Below, piece after piece: positions 1 through 9,781 of a stretch of DNA of 64,000 bases. Origin of the DNA: Metallyticus violacea (lineage: Eukaryota > Arthropoda > Insecta > Mantodea > Metallyticidae); contig CM060831.1 in NCBI GenBank assembly GCA_030762175.1, positions 80,011,001 through 80,075,000 of the forward strand. The letters are read 5' to 3'. The first letter of the stretch is position 1, and every line of letters begins with the position of its first letter. Made by a program: the position numbers and the translations under genes. The notes under the pieces are model-generated. The model was not told the origin of the DNA. It made no database searches and worked only from the letters and a program-made list of their open reading frames with translations.

Positions 1-489
1 TAAGAGCGCTCTATAATAACCTTCAGAAAACGTTTACGTTACATGTTTTTAATACAATAACATTTAAATTAAATTTCAAAGCCAATGAAAATAGATGAAA
101 CTTGTCATTGTTCTTTGCTGATTCTGTATATTTGCTTAGAACATCGAAATTGTTTTTTTCTACAATAACATTTAAATTAAATTTCAAAGCCAATGAAAAT
201 CGATGTAACTTTCGATTGTTTTTATTTGCTTAGAGCATCGAAATAGTTTTTAAATAGTAACATGTTTTTGTCTTATTAAAACATATGAACATCATACTTT
301 TAAATACAGAATGTAACTCGAAGCTTTCTGTTATTTTTCTCTATTTTAGTGAATGTAAAGATGATATTAAGGGCTTAGTTCATAAAGATGGTTTACATTT
401 AAAAATGTTCACACAGATAGCGTTGTCTATCAGTGGTCGTATATTTCATTTAATTAATAGTGCACAATTAATTCTTGTTGTTTAATCTC

Positions 490-526
<37 letters not shown>

Positions 527-735
527 GTTCTAAAATGTAGTTTCTCTTTTACAGTACTTATAGGTTACAAGAATTCTAATTTTGTTCCCCCTAATACCAC
601 ACAGTAATGCCATAACTTATTTTATTTCATTAATTAATAAGGTTTAATTTGGATTTTATATTGATTTCTATTTAAAGTTATTCAACTCGTGAGGAATTCG
701 CTTATTTTACGCAGCTCTTGCGTGACAGACTAGAC
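1..735. repeat. Dispersed ~0.7 kb repeat, copy 1
   Basis: This copy begins with TAAGAGCGCTCTATAAT, the same start as the copy at 8171-8870. The two agree through an AT-rich body (AACATTTAAATTAAATTTCA), an internal AAT microsatellite and a shared tail around TTAATTAATAAGG. Copy 1 also contains an internal duplication: the AACATTTAAATTAAATTTCA segment occurs near 60 and again near 170. No coding capacity is seen. The window edge may cut it. It may be an ancient non-autonomous element or part of a satellite unit; I cannot assign a class. Confidence 0.6.
494..525. repeat. (AAT)n microsatellite
   Basis: About ten AAT units inside the 0.7 kb repeat. The paralogous copy at 8555-8648 has a longer array at the same place. 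Confidence 0.9.
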
Positions 736-1420
736 TATTTCTGATTTCACTCTCTAAATGGGGAGGTCTTACTCTTTTATCTCAATCAGAACATTTACAA
801 TGTTGCTAATGTACGTGTATTATATACATAGGCCTAGAAGAATACAAAATATTACACCAATTTATACATTAAATGTTACTTAGTGTAATATCGCTTATTT
901 CATTCCCAAATGTAACAAAAGCTGAGATAGAGGGGTAACGTGTCGCAAATTGATCCTCTATACAAAGTTAGGGTAAAATGATATTCGGCTTTATTCTTCA
1001 CTATATTTAATTCTCCCAGTAGGGTAGGAGTGTTGCAAATAGGATAAAGTCATATTTCTATAGTTTATGTTAATTAATTTGTTTTGTTTCCTTTTAGTAG
1101 AGAACAGAACAAATATTAATATGAATCATTGAATATGCTCTGAACAGGTAGAGAAAATTAGGTAATTGTTAGGAGTTCTCACAAATAATTATTGTTTTTG
1201 TGTGATATAAGCCTGCGCATCTCAGAGTATCTACTTCAACTAGTACTAAATAAAGATGCACTCCCACGTTTATATGTACATACAATAACCCAGAAGTGAA
1301 TAACAGCTGAGAGGCCGATGATAATGCAACAACAAACCTCACCTGCTGAAACCGGCAAGAGTTGTCGAGGTCTCTTGAATGGGAGGGCCTAAGGCTGATC
1401 ACCACTAAGACAATCTCTAC
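736..1420. other. Intergenic, no gene recognised
   Basis: AT-rich sequence with no domain, SINE or transposase match that I can see. A long antisense open frame at 1169-1624 spans it but shows no protein family signature. Confidence 0.5.
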
Positions 1421-1421
1421 T

Positions 1422-1485
1422 AACCATTTCATCTCATGAATCATCAGGGCTCCACCCTCGTGATGCCTCACTAGCGAAAAGACTA
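1422..1485 (+). mobile_element. 3' fragment of tRNA-Leu-like SINE (family B)
   Basis: The stretch CATTTCATCTCATGAATCAT, followed by a diverged 'CCACC..TGATGCCTCA' stretch, matches the 3' tail of the family B SINEs (compare 5045-5095). The tRNA-like head is missing. Confidence 0.55.
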
Positions 1486-1511
1486 TGAATAAAAAGGAGA
1501 AATAAACTAAC

Positions 1512-1560
1512 CTGCTGAAATTGACACAAGCATAAACAGAAACACAATAGTTGGCTTCAT
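1512..1560 (-). CDS. Possible first coding exon with signal peptide
   Basis: On the - strand an ATG at 1560 opens a frame reading MKPTIVFLFMLVSISA. This is a typical secretory signal peptide: a basic residue, a hydrophobic core and a small residue at the end. It is followed directly by a good donor, G|GTTAGT, at 1512/1511. The exon would be 49 nt and end in phase 1, the common arrangement for first exons of small secreted arthropod proteins. An upstream TATTATA-like element may lie near 1725. I found no convincing second exon downstream on this strand inside the window, so the gene, if real, continues beyond position 1. The alternative is a chance hydrophobic frame. Confidence 0.3.
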
Positions 1561-2017
1561 GTTTTAAAACAGCGCCTGAACAGCTATAGTTACCTACTAT
1601 TGCAGCTGCATGTCGAGAAACCACAGGTTGCTAACATGTTAGCATTTGATTACTTGAAACGGAAGAAAAATAAAATGATAGGAAACCACAACCGGTTGAA
1701 GCGCTGCTTCAAGGCTATGCATCGAGTTATAATACAGAGTACAGATGCACCTGAGTTAGTTGCAGGTAGTATGCAGAAATGACAAATTGAATGCAAAGAT
1801 AAAGAGGGTTATAGTACTACGGAGTAGGAAACAAAGTTGTGACCGCATTTTCAACTTACGGAATAAGAGCTAATAAAAGCATGCGCACTTTCACTAAAAG
1901 GGTTCGAGTGTAGTGCTTTTGAAATGTCAATGAATTAGGTTTGATGTACATAAGTAAATCTTAATGCGTTAAGCAAAACATTGCCGCAGGTCCCACGCAT
2001 ATCTAGTCAGACGTTTC

Positions 2018-2290
2018 AGCACCGTCGAGGTCGTTGCGACTCGGACTCGTGAGCGGCAGGTCTGGGGTTCGAATTCCGCCAGGACCGTCCTCCCTGACTG
2101 AGGTTTATTCCAGGTTTTCCTCACTCCTCATAAATGGCAAATGCCGGGTTGGTACCCTAAATTTAGGCCTGGAACGTTTCCTTCCTTTAAAAAAAAATCC
2201 TTTCCCTGTATATAATTTCAGCTCACATATCATGGTTCACCATCTTTGGTGCTTCAGTAATAATAACGAACGATAAGCACCATTCAAAAA
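2018..2290 (+). mobile_element. tRNA-Leu-like SINE (family B)
   Basis: A tRNA-like head with a GGTTCGAATTCC B box is followed by the family's body ('CCTCCCTGACTGAGGTTT', 'CTCATAAATGGCAAATGC', 'TTTAGGCCTGGAACGTTTCC') and a diverged 3' tail. Open frames through it are not genes. Confidence 0.85.
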
Positions 2291-2522
2291 ATAGGAAATT
2301 TCTTTGCATCATTGTGCTCCAGTCAACCTCTCCCAACAAACTACATTTATAATTAAACTTTTTACATAAATAAGCCTTCTTCAGAAGACTGTTTTCATCA
2401 AACAGCATTGTGTAGAATTTAAGTTCACTTTCGTAATTAGCGTCTCTGTTGACAGTGATATAACTTCCATAGGTAATATATTAATGTTTAGCAATATATA
2501 TATATATATATATCGTATTAAA

Positions 2523-2820
2523 ACGTCGGTCCTGGTGGTGTAGTGGTTACCATACTTGCCTCCTAAACCCAAAACGCGGGTTCGAACTCGGCCAGGAACG
2601 ATGGATTTTTTCGGGCGTAAAAATCCTAAGTATGGCTTCCTTCGGAAGGGAAGTAAAGTCGTGGGTCCCGTGTCGTACATTTGCAGCACGAAAAAGAACC
2701 TCAAGCCTGAAAGAGAGACCTCTGAGCAAAATTTGTCGGCCGTTTCACGCCCTGAGTAGAATGGGACGCTGATGACCTGAGCTGTTAAAGAGCGTCCATA
2801 AATAAATCAAATCAATCAAT
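2523..2820 (+). mobile_element. Full-length tRNA-derived SINE (family A) with target duplication
   Basis: The tRNA-like head has an A box (TGGTGTAGTGGTTACC) and a B box (GGGTTCGAACTCGG). Its ends pair (GTCCTGG with CCAGGA). The body includes GATGGATTTTTTCGGGCG and ends in CCATAAATAAATCAAATCA. The element is flanked by a 9 bp direct repeat, CGTATTAAA, at 2514-2522 and 2821-2829, so insertion by target-primed retroposition is well supported. This is the best reference copy of the family in the window. Confidence 0.92.
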
Positions 2821-2980
2821 CGTATTAAAGCGAATGTAAACCTTCTTTGTTTACCCAGTCTCTCTTCAACAAGCGCTCGGTGTCTTTCGTTAAACTTCGG
2901 CTTTGATTTAACGATAATATGTTATTGTTTCCAACAGACGAATTAGGTCCAAATTGCATTACAGATTTTCTAAATTTTTT

Positions 2981-3268
2981 TTTGATTGATTTATTTATGG
3001 ACGCTCTTTAACATCAGAGGTCATCAGCGTCCCATTCAACTCAGGGCGTGAAAAGGCGGACAAATTTTGCTCAGAGGCCTCTCTTTCAGGCTTGAGGTTC
3101 TTTTTCGTGCCGTAAATGTACGACATGGGACTTACAGCTTTACTTCCTTTCCGAAGGAAGCCATACTTACGATTTTTACGAAAAAATCCATCGGTCCTGG
3201 CCGGATTCGAACCCGCGATCTTGGGTTTAGGAGGCAAGTATGGTAACCACTACACCACCAGGACCGAC
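2981..3268 (-). mobile_element. Full-length SINE family A, inverted relative to 2523-2820
   Basis: Same head, body and TTTATTTATGGACGCTCTTT tail as the copy at 2523-2820, on the opposite strand. Only about 160 bp separates the two, so transcripts across the pair could fold into a ~290 bp hairpin. Confidence 0.9.
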
Positions 3269-3269
3269 A

Positions 3270-4020
3270 GATTATCTAAATACGGATTATAAAAAGTAGA
3301 GGGAAAGAAAGAAGAAGAAAAAAATCAGGAATGTCATATGCAGCAAGATTCAAACGAAATGCCAAAACGAGAAACATGGAAACTTTCACACTGCTAAGGA
3401 ATTTGTTATAGCTGAGAATAATGTTCGCTTGTGGCGCCAACATAAACCACCAAGTGTTACTGGAATAAAGTATGAACTTAGAACTGTATAAAGTGTTACG
3501 GTATACTATAATGAAATAAAATTCATGGCAATTGCCCTGCTTCAAATATCAAATGAACTTTTTTTCTTTAGTTGTACATTGCATTCACCAGAAAACATTT
3601 TTTAAAAACCAGTCTTAAACATTTGGTATACACATTAGATTCGCGTGTGTACGGTATGTAATATTGTTTCTAGGTTTTAATTGTTTGACAAATATTATTA
3701 ACCCGGAGAAGATTTCAATCTTAAACGAAGAAGCGGGTTGGTTGACACTCCCTTTCTGAAACTTTTAACGGCATTGTTATATTTTCACAATCGTGCAATG
3801 CAGTGTGAAGCGGGAATTTATGATGATGACGGTTGTAGTTTTTTTTTTATTGGATGTTACTTGTTGATTAGAAAGGAAGATTTTGATTGGTCTTTGGTTC
3901 ACATTTAGGTGAGTACAAGAGATGTGGAAGTTTAGATAGATTAGGCTGTGAATAAATTCTATAGGTTAGAAACTAGGGGAGTGACTCCCTTCCTCCTAGT
4001 CCTCCTCCTCCTCCGCTTCT
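3270..4020. other. Intergenic, no gene recognised
   Basis: AT-rich sequence ending in a short CCT/CTC-rich stretch at 3989-4025. No protein or repeat family recognised. Confidence 0.5.
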
Positions 4021-4027
4021 TCTTTTA

Positions 4028-4170
4028 GCGCCTGTTCTTTAACATTTCAGATCATTAGCGTCCTATTCAAATCAGGGCGTGAAACGGCCGACAAATTTTG
4101 TTCAGAGGCCTCGTCTTTCAGATCTGAGGTTCCTTTACGTGCCGTAAATCTACGACACGGGACCGATCCA
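4028..4170 (-). mobile_element. Truncated SINE family A
   Basis: Contains the 3' body (CAGGGCGTGAAACGGCCGAC and the neighbouring CTTTCAG/TGAGGTTC stretch) but lacks the tRNA head. It breaks off after ACACGGGACC. Confidence 0.8.
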
Positions 4171-4847
4171 CGAGATCTCAAGTGTGTTTGTGGTGCGTTA
4201 TTTCTTGAACTAAATAATCATATCTGCAATTTTTTATGATTCATATTACCTAATAGCCATTTGTCAAAATTATACCAGAAAATCTAAGGGAACGAATTTG
4301 ATTTTAAAGGGTACGAAGTCGGTAGAATCTAGCCTGTAACCGTGCAGATAAGATTAATTATACAAATGCGCGTGTGTGCAGTGAACTTTTCCATGATTGG
4401 GATTTTCAAACTGAACTTCCTAATTTACCCTATAAGAACGCCTCAACATATGCTATAACTTCGAAACTGTTACAGCCAATGGTATATCTTTGTTACCAAG
4501 AAACATAAAATTGTAGAACAGGTATGTCAAAAGTAAATAGAGAAACACGCAAACCTCCACTCTAGAGACACAGAGCAGACTCTCACCAAAAAAAAAGGGG
4601 GGGGGGGGAAGAAAAAAAAACAGGTGTCAGAAACAAATTCTAATTACCATCCTGACACACATAACCTCTTTTTAAATAAAAGAATCAAGTGCCTACAAAA
4701 TAATCTTGTAAAACTGACTTAAAAAAACAATTTTTACAGTATGCATTAAAACAGAAAACTGAGGAAATTAAAAACCTATATATTCAGAAAGATGCACAGG
4801 TAAGAAATGGGATTAAAGAAAATCTTGCACAAGTATTCACTGGCACT

Positions 4848-5128
4848 CCGCCGCGAGTGGCCAAGGTCGTTAAGGCGCGGACTCGTGAGCGGGAGGTCTG
4901 GGGGTTCGAATCCCACCAGGACTGTCATTCGTGACTGAAGTTTTATCCAGGTTTTCCTCAGTCCTCATAAATGGCAAATGCCGGGGAGGTACCCTGAACT
5001 TAGGCCTGGAACGTTCCTGAAAAAAAATCCTTTCCCAATATATCATTTCATCTCATGTATCATCAGTGTTCACCGCCAGTGAAACCTCAGCAGTAAAAAC
5101 GGGCGTTAAACACTATTAAAAAAAACCC
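4848..5128 (+). mobile_element. Full-length tRNA-Leu-like SINE (family B)
   Basis: The head reads GTGGCCAAGGTCGTTAAGGC, which matches the D-arm of tRNA-Leu, followed by a long-variable-arm-like segment and the B box GGTTCGAATCCC. The body and the GGGCGTTAAACACTATTAAA end are complete. This is a good reference copy for the family. Confidence 0.92.
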
Positions 5129-5429
5129 GACACCCAAATTACTTACTTGCTTTCAAAGAAAATAAAGCCAAGATGGACGAAGTAAGATGTCGCTAGAGCC
5201 CTAATCTTTCGTTCAATTTCTAACATAAGCTGTTTATCTGAGCAAAGTCTTGGAATTCCATTAACCAACCTGTCAACTTTAAGAAAATGGGTTTTTGCTA
5301 CTTTTCATTGCTATCCTGGAGTTCTGCATGATGTTTTGAACTTGGTAAAAGTTAAAGCAACTCTTTTAATAACATTCAAAAGCAGTTCTGTACCTCGTTT
5401 TGATGAGATGAACATAGAATCCAGGGTGT

Positions 5430-5722
5430 TTTTAATGATGTTTAACGCCTGTTTTAGCTACGAAAGCACCACAGGCGGTGGACACTGATGATATATGAGA
5501 TGAAATGGTAAACTGGGAAAGACTTTTTTTTTTTTAATGAATGAAACGTTCCAGGCCTAAGTTTAGGGTACCTCCCCAACATTTGCCATTTATGAGCACT
5601 GAGGAAAACCTGAAAAAAAAAAACTCAGTCAAGGAGTAATTTTCTGGTGGGAATCGAACCTCAGACCTCCCGCTCACGAGTCCGCGCCTTAACGACCTCG
5701 GGGTCACCCGTGGCGGTAAACC
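5430..5722 (-). mobile_element. Full-length SINE family B
   Basis: Reverse complement of the 4848-5128 copy from the GTTTAACGCC end to the tRNA-Leu-like head at GGTCACCCGTGGCGG. It lies about 300 bp from that copy in inverted orientation. Confidence 0.9.
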
Positions 5723-6137
5723 ATCGGTGTCTAATGATAAAGGACAGAATATGATTCTTGGGTCTTACAGTCAGGTACAGATAGTAATGGTGAGAGGTTT
5801 GTGCGGTAATTGGAAACTATCTGTATTTCATCATTCTGATACAATAGCATGACAGGAAAGTTACTGCTGAAAATATCACAGAAATGCAGGATATTAAAAT
5901 AATTGTTGTAGCCGTATAGGTAGTTTCAGAATTAAGTGGGAAGTATTCCAAGTTTGGAAAAATTTAAACATTGGCTATAGAAACGCTTGCTTATAGAACC
6001 CTGCAGATCTCGCTAAACGAATGTGGGTTGTGATATCTCACAAATGACAAACATTTTAAGAAGCCATTTACTTGGTAATGGCATCACTTTACCTAGTGAA
6101 AAACATGGCAATAAGGACTTTCTTCACCAGTGCTTAT

Positions 6138-6836
6138 ATAGAGGGTGTCAAAAAGCGTGTACACACTTCAAGCAAAGAAAAAACCGTTAACATAACAAAA
6201 CTGAATTCACACAAACAGAAAATGATGAGCACTAATCATCTCAGACTTTTACAGTTACAACAGTTGCTCAAAATGTCTACCATCGGTGTCGATACACTTC
6301 TGAGTATGTTGAACTACTGATTGAGCAACGTTTGCGAAAGTGTCCTCAGCAATTGCAGCACATGCTATTTCAATTTCTTCCCGAAGTGCTGCCAGTGTAG
6401 CTGGTTTTCTACGGCATACAACATCCTAAAGAGTTCCCCATAGGTAGAAGTCAAACGGAGTTAGATCCGGAGAACGCGGTGGAAACCTCTTCGTCCTATT
6501 GCCTTAGAACTTCAACAACATTCTTGGTTTTCTAATACTACTTCATAATTGCTTCCCGCTGTTCAAACGATATTCTTGGCTCCATTTTGTTGTAGCAACG
6601 CTACCATAACGTAATGTGATCATATCTGTTTACCGAACATCATACGATAATCTTGGCTTCATGTTCATTGTTGATTTACCTGTCACGTAGCAGTGCTATC
6701 ATAATGTATGTGTCACATCTGTTTACAGAACATCATACTACACATTACTGTTGTTTTTTAGTTCAACTTTGAAATATATTAAGTAAATATATACTTAATG
6801 TGGTGTGAAAGTGTGTATACATTATATACATATATT
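6138..6836 (-). mobile_element. Mariner-like element, internally deleted
   Basis: The left end reads GGGTGTCAAAAAGCG followed by TGTACACACTTCA; the right end has the matching GTGAAAGTGTGTATACATTA but has lost its last bases. On the - strand are remnants of a transposase N-terminus and of its C-terminal PRSPDLTP-type region. The catalytic middle is missing. The same element occurs at 14394-15250 with a similar deletion, so this is a non-autonomous derivative with no working frame. Confidence 0.7.
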
Positions 6837-6857
6837 GTGTGTTTGTGGGTGTGTCCG

Positions 6858-6980
6858 TTAACGCTCTAGCAGTCGCAATTTTTGTTTTTTCTCAACGAAA
6901 CACGGCATATAACAAACCGATTCTTGAGTTCGTTAACCAGCAAAATTGAACAATTGGAGGTGGGGTTAACCTAAAGCAAA

Positions 6981-7015
<35 letters not shown>

Positions 7016-8015
7016 GCTCTAGTGGCCGCAATTTTTGTTTTTTCTCAACGAAACTCAGTAGATTTCTTTAAAGTAAATTGATAAAAGTAGTTTCCAAAAA
7101 TCAGGGCAATTGGGCCATTAGAAATTGGGTATACCTGAAAACAAGCGGGAATTAAAGCAAAATTAAAAATCACTCTAGCGGCCGCGATTTTAAATTTTTT
7201 GTAATAAAATAAGGAAACAATTTCCGAAAATCAGTGAAATCGGACTATTAGGAGGGGGTTACCTGAAACGCAAAATTTAAAAGTGCGCAAGTGGCATTAA
7301 TGTAAGCTTTTCCGCAACGAAACTATGTAATCACCATTTAAATAGAACAATAAAGATAATTTCTGAAAATTAGGGAAATCGGGCACTTAGGAGGGGGGTT
7401 TACGTGAAACCCAAAATTTAAAAATAGCTCTACCAGCACCAATAATTGTTCTTTTAACAACAAAAGTTGGCATATTCCATTTAACTCAAATAAGAAAAAT
7501 GATTTCTGAAAATTGATGAAATAAGATTACTAGGAGGGGTGGGGTTTTACCTGTAAAACTAGGGTAAAGGGAAATTTAAAATTTATTCTAGAGTCTAGAG
7601 GCCGCATTTTAAAGTTTTTTTAAAAGGAAATTTGGTATATGCAATTGAAATAAAATAAGAAAAATCATTTCTGAAAATCAGTGAAATAGGACTATTAGGA
7701 GGGAGGTATTCCTAAAATTTAAAACTAGCTCTAGTGGAATTATTTTTTTTTTTTTTGTATGCAACGCAACTCGGTATACAGCATTTAAATAAATTAAGAA
7801 AAATATTTTCTGAAAATCAGATAAACGGAGTTATTAGGAGGGGGTTAACCTAAAACCCAAAATTTAAAAATCGCTCTAGCGCCACCAGTATTTGTTTCTT
7901 CACAACTAAATTCGGTATATGCCATTTAAATAAAATAAAAAATAAAATAAAAAAAATAGTTTCCGAAAATTAGGGAAATTTTATTTGAATACCAACATTT
8001 AAAAAGAACTCTTGT
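6858..8015. repeat. Degenerate tandem satellite, about nine units of 115-155 bp
   Basis: The unit start 'AAAATCGCTCTAGCGGCCGC' recurs in diverged form near 6862, 7012, 7166, 7279, 7418, 7586, 7718, 7865 and 8001. Each is followed by 'TTTGTTTTTTCTCAACGAAA', 'CATTTAAATAAA', 'TCTGAAAATCAG' and 'ATTAGGAGGGGGTT'. The second unit contains a 27-A run at about 6986-7012. Unit lengths vary, and divergence between neighbours is clear by eye. No coding sequence. Confidence 0.8.
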
Positions 8016-8170
8016 ATTTAATTTTCTCTATATTGTCTTAAAATAAAAGGACAAATTAATTGAGCATAAGAAATGTATTTATAAGCATGTGTTTTATATT
8101 TAACAAAAGCATCGTCATGAAGTTAGCAAATGTGAAATATTAATCTATGTGTGAGAATTATATTTGTATG

Positions 8171-8555
8171 TAAGAGCGCTCTATAATCCGAAAACTTTGC
8201 GTTGCATATTTTTACTACAAAAACATTTAAATTAAATTTCAAAGCCAATGAAAATCCAATGTAACTTGTGATTGTTTTTGTTTGCTTTGTAAATTGTAAT
8301 TCTTTTTAAATAGTAACATGTTTTTGTTTTATTGAAACATTTGAACGCCATCTTCTTAAATACACAATGTAACTCGACACTTTATGCTATTTCTCTCTAT
8401 TTTAGTGAAGTAAAGATAATATCAACGGCTCAGTTTACAAACGTTATTACATTTAAAAATGATAAAAATACCCGCACAGTGTAGTTTTTTTCCTATCAGT
8501 AGTCCTACATTTCATTTAATTGATAGAATGCAATTAAATTTTGTGATTTAATTTC

Positions 8556-8649
<94 letters not shown>

Positions 8650-8870
8650 TGTATAACTCTAAAAATGCTTCTCCTTTGTAATACTTAAATATTGCAAGAA
8701 TTCTAATTTTTTGCCCCTTAATATCACACAGTAGTGCCATAATTTATTTTATTTCATTAATTAATAAGGCCTAATTTTGATTTTACATTCATTTTTATTA
8801 AAAGTTATTCAATTTTATGGGGAATTCGCTTAGTTTACGCAGTTCTTGTGTGACGGACTTTCGTTACTTC
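8171..8870. repeat. Dispersed ~0.7 kb repeat, copy 2
   Basis: Starts with TAAGAGCGCTCTATAAT like the copy at window start and shares its AT-rich body, internal microsatellite and tail (GGAATTCGCTTAGTTTACGC). It lies 155 bp after the end of the tandem satellite, so the two may belong to one larger repeat unit. Confidence 0.65.
8555..8648. repeat. Compound (CAA)n(TAA)n microsatellite
   Basis: An ACA/CAA array passes into an AAT array inside the 0.7 kb repeat. Read on the - strand it gives a poly-leucine frame, which is an artefact. Confidence 0.95.
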
Positions 8871-8878
8871 AATATTGT

Positions 8879-8985
8879 GTTTTGACCGCCTTCATGGTTT
8901 ACGACCCACTAAATCGGAGATCCAAGGTTCAATTCACGGTAAAGGTCAAGCTGTTTGGGTAAGATTTTATTCGGAATATTTCTTA
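8879..8985 (+). mobile_element. tRNA-derived SINE-like fragment (family D)
   Basis: Shows a tRNA-like head with AAGGTTCAATTCACGG as a B box, followed by GGTCAAGCTGTTTGGGTAAG. A related 'GGTCAGGTCAAGCTGT' segment lies at 53328-53400, which supports a repeat family. Confidence 0.5.
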
Positions 8986-9507
8986 TTTTTGAGATGGTGA
9001 ATTCTAGATAGCTTTAGGACTCCAAGGACTCCTGAGCTCATTTGCGCCATCGTTAATTTTTTCATCCATATTTTTTATGCATTCTAAGCTTTCTGGCCTC
9101 AGAAATCACTGCAATACTGCCATTCCAAGGGAAGATGCCTATAAGTCAATGAGACAATGAGCTGCCATTGAATATATATACACATTTATTTGTACCAGTT
9201 TTATTGTTAATGTTGTTTCTTGGTATCTTAAAAGGTATTCGAGTACTCACTAGTTGCTTTTGTATATTGATAAAATCACTTAATGTACTTCATGTATACA
9301 TATTAGAGATTTTTGCAATGAGTTAACATAAGCATACATTATAACAAAACTAAAAACATTGTAGAAGCTATACTACTTTCTTTTAGGTATTAAATTAAGC
9401 AGATGTCAGCTAGTTTACTTTTCAACCCAATTCAAATTCGCAAGGTTGTTGTGGTTGTTTTGTTCCAAAGTGATTTGGCTGCACAACTTGGCAACACTGT
9501 TCAGACA

Positions 9508-9521
9508 GTTACCATAGTAAC
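9508..9521 (+). promoter_or_regulatory. RFX X-box, distal copy
   Basis: GTTACCATAGTAAC fits the RFX/DAF-19 consensus of two inverted half-sites with a two-base spacer, with one deviation in the right half (AGTAAC). It lies 222 bp upstream of the IFT22 ATG. Confidence 0.75.
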
Positions 9522-9645
9522 TAGCTGTGAACATTCCTAACAAATTAAGCATTGATATTGCAGGAAGATATTTCTACCGAGGTTGTTGTGGTTGTTTTGA
9601 TCCAAAGTGATTTGTATGCACAGCTTGGCAACACTGTTCAGGAGA

Positions 9646-9659
9646 GTTACCATGGTAAC
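9646..9659 (+). promoter_or_regulatory. RFX X-box, proximal copy
   Basis: GTTACCATGGTAAC is a perfect palindrome and an ideal X-box. It lies 84 bp upstream of the IFT22 ATG, within the distance at which X-boxes are found in nematode, fly and vertebrate ciliary genes. RFX-family factors bind such sites to drive ciliogenesis genes; binding here is inferred. Confidence 0.85.
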
Positions 9660-9742
9660 AAGCAGTAAACATTTAAATTATGCAAAGCAAGGGTAAGAAA
9701 AATATAGCAATTTCTGTGTGCAAAACTGAAATACAGTGAAAA

Positions 9743-9781
9743 ATGTATAAAGTCAAAATATTGCTTATTGGGCCATGTGCT
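9743..9781 (+). CDS. IFT22: IFT22 exon 1 (residues 1-13)
   Basis: MYKVKILLIGPCA, ending in phase 0 at the donor GCT|GTAAGT. It holds beta strand 1 and the first half of the P-loop. Too short to be seen as an open frame by itself; identified by its join with exon 2. Confidence 0.9.

Larger units (their letters stand above)
9441..9671 (+). repeat. Tandem duplication of ~92 bp promoter segment
   Basis: GGTTGTTGTGGTTGTTTTG, an AAAGTGATTTG stretch, CTTGGCAACACTGTTCA and a GTTACC..GTAAC palindrome occur at 9441-9533 and again at 9579-9671, separated by 45 bp of different sequence. The copies differ at scattered positions. The second copy ends 71 bp before the IFT22 start codon, so the duplication doubles its proximal control region. 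Confidence 0.85.

Noticed and set aside
1169..1624. 151-codon - strand open frame
   Set aside because: No family signature; it overlaps a SINE fragment and the signal-peptide exon lies in another frame of the same strand.
2034..2276. 80-codon open frame
   Set aside because: It runs through a family B SINE. The same peptide-like sequence appears at 19006-19323 and 36923-37153 for the same reason.
2528..2602. Possible functional tRNA gene in family A head
   Set aside because: A and B boxes are present but the anticodon arm is poor and the sequence repeats at many places with the same 3' body.
4853..4917. Possible tRNA-Leu gene
   Set aside because: It is the head of a SINE: acceptor pairing is incomplete and the characteristic SINE body follows without a terminator. 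The other copies behave the same way.
6858..8015. CRISPR-like array
   Set aside because: The repeats are diverged 115-155 bp satellite units, with no short identical repeats or spacers, in a eukaryotic genome.
8534..8740. Open frame with a long poly-leucine stretch
   Set aside because: It is the translation of the AAC/AAT microsatellite; no gene.
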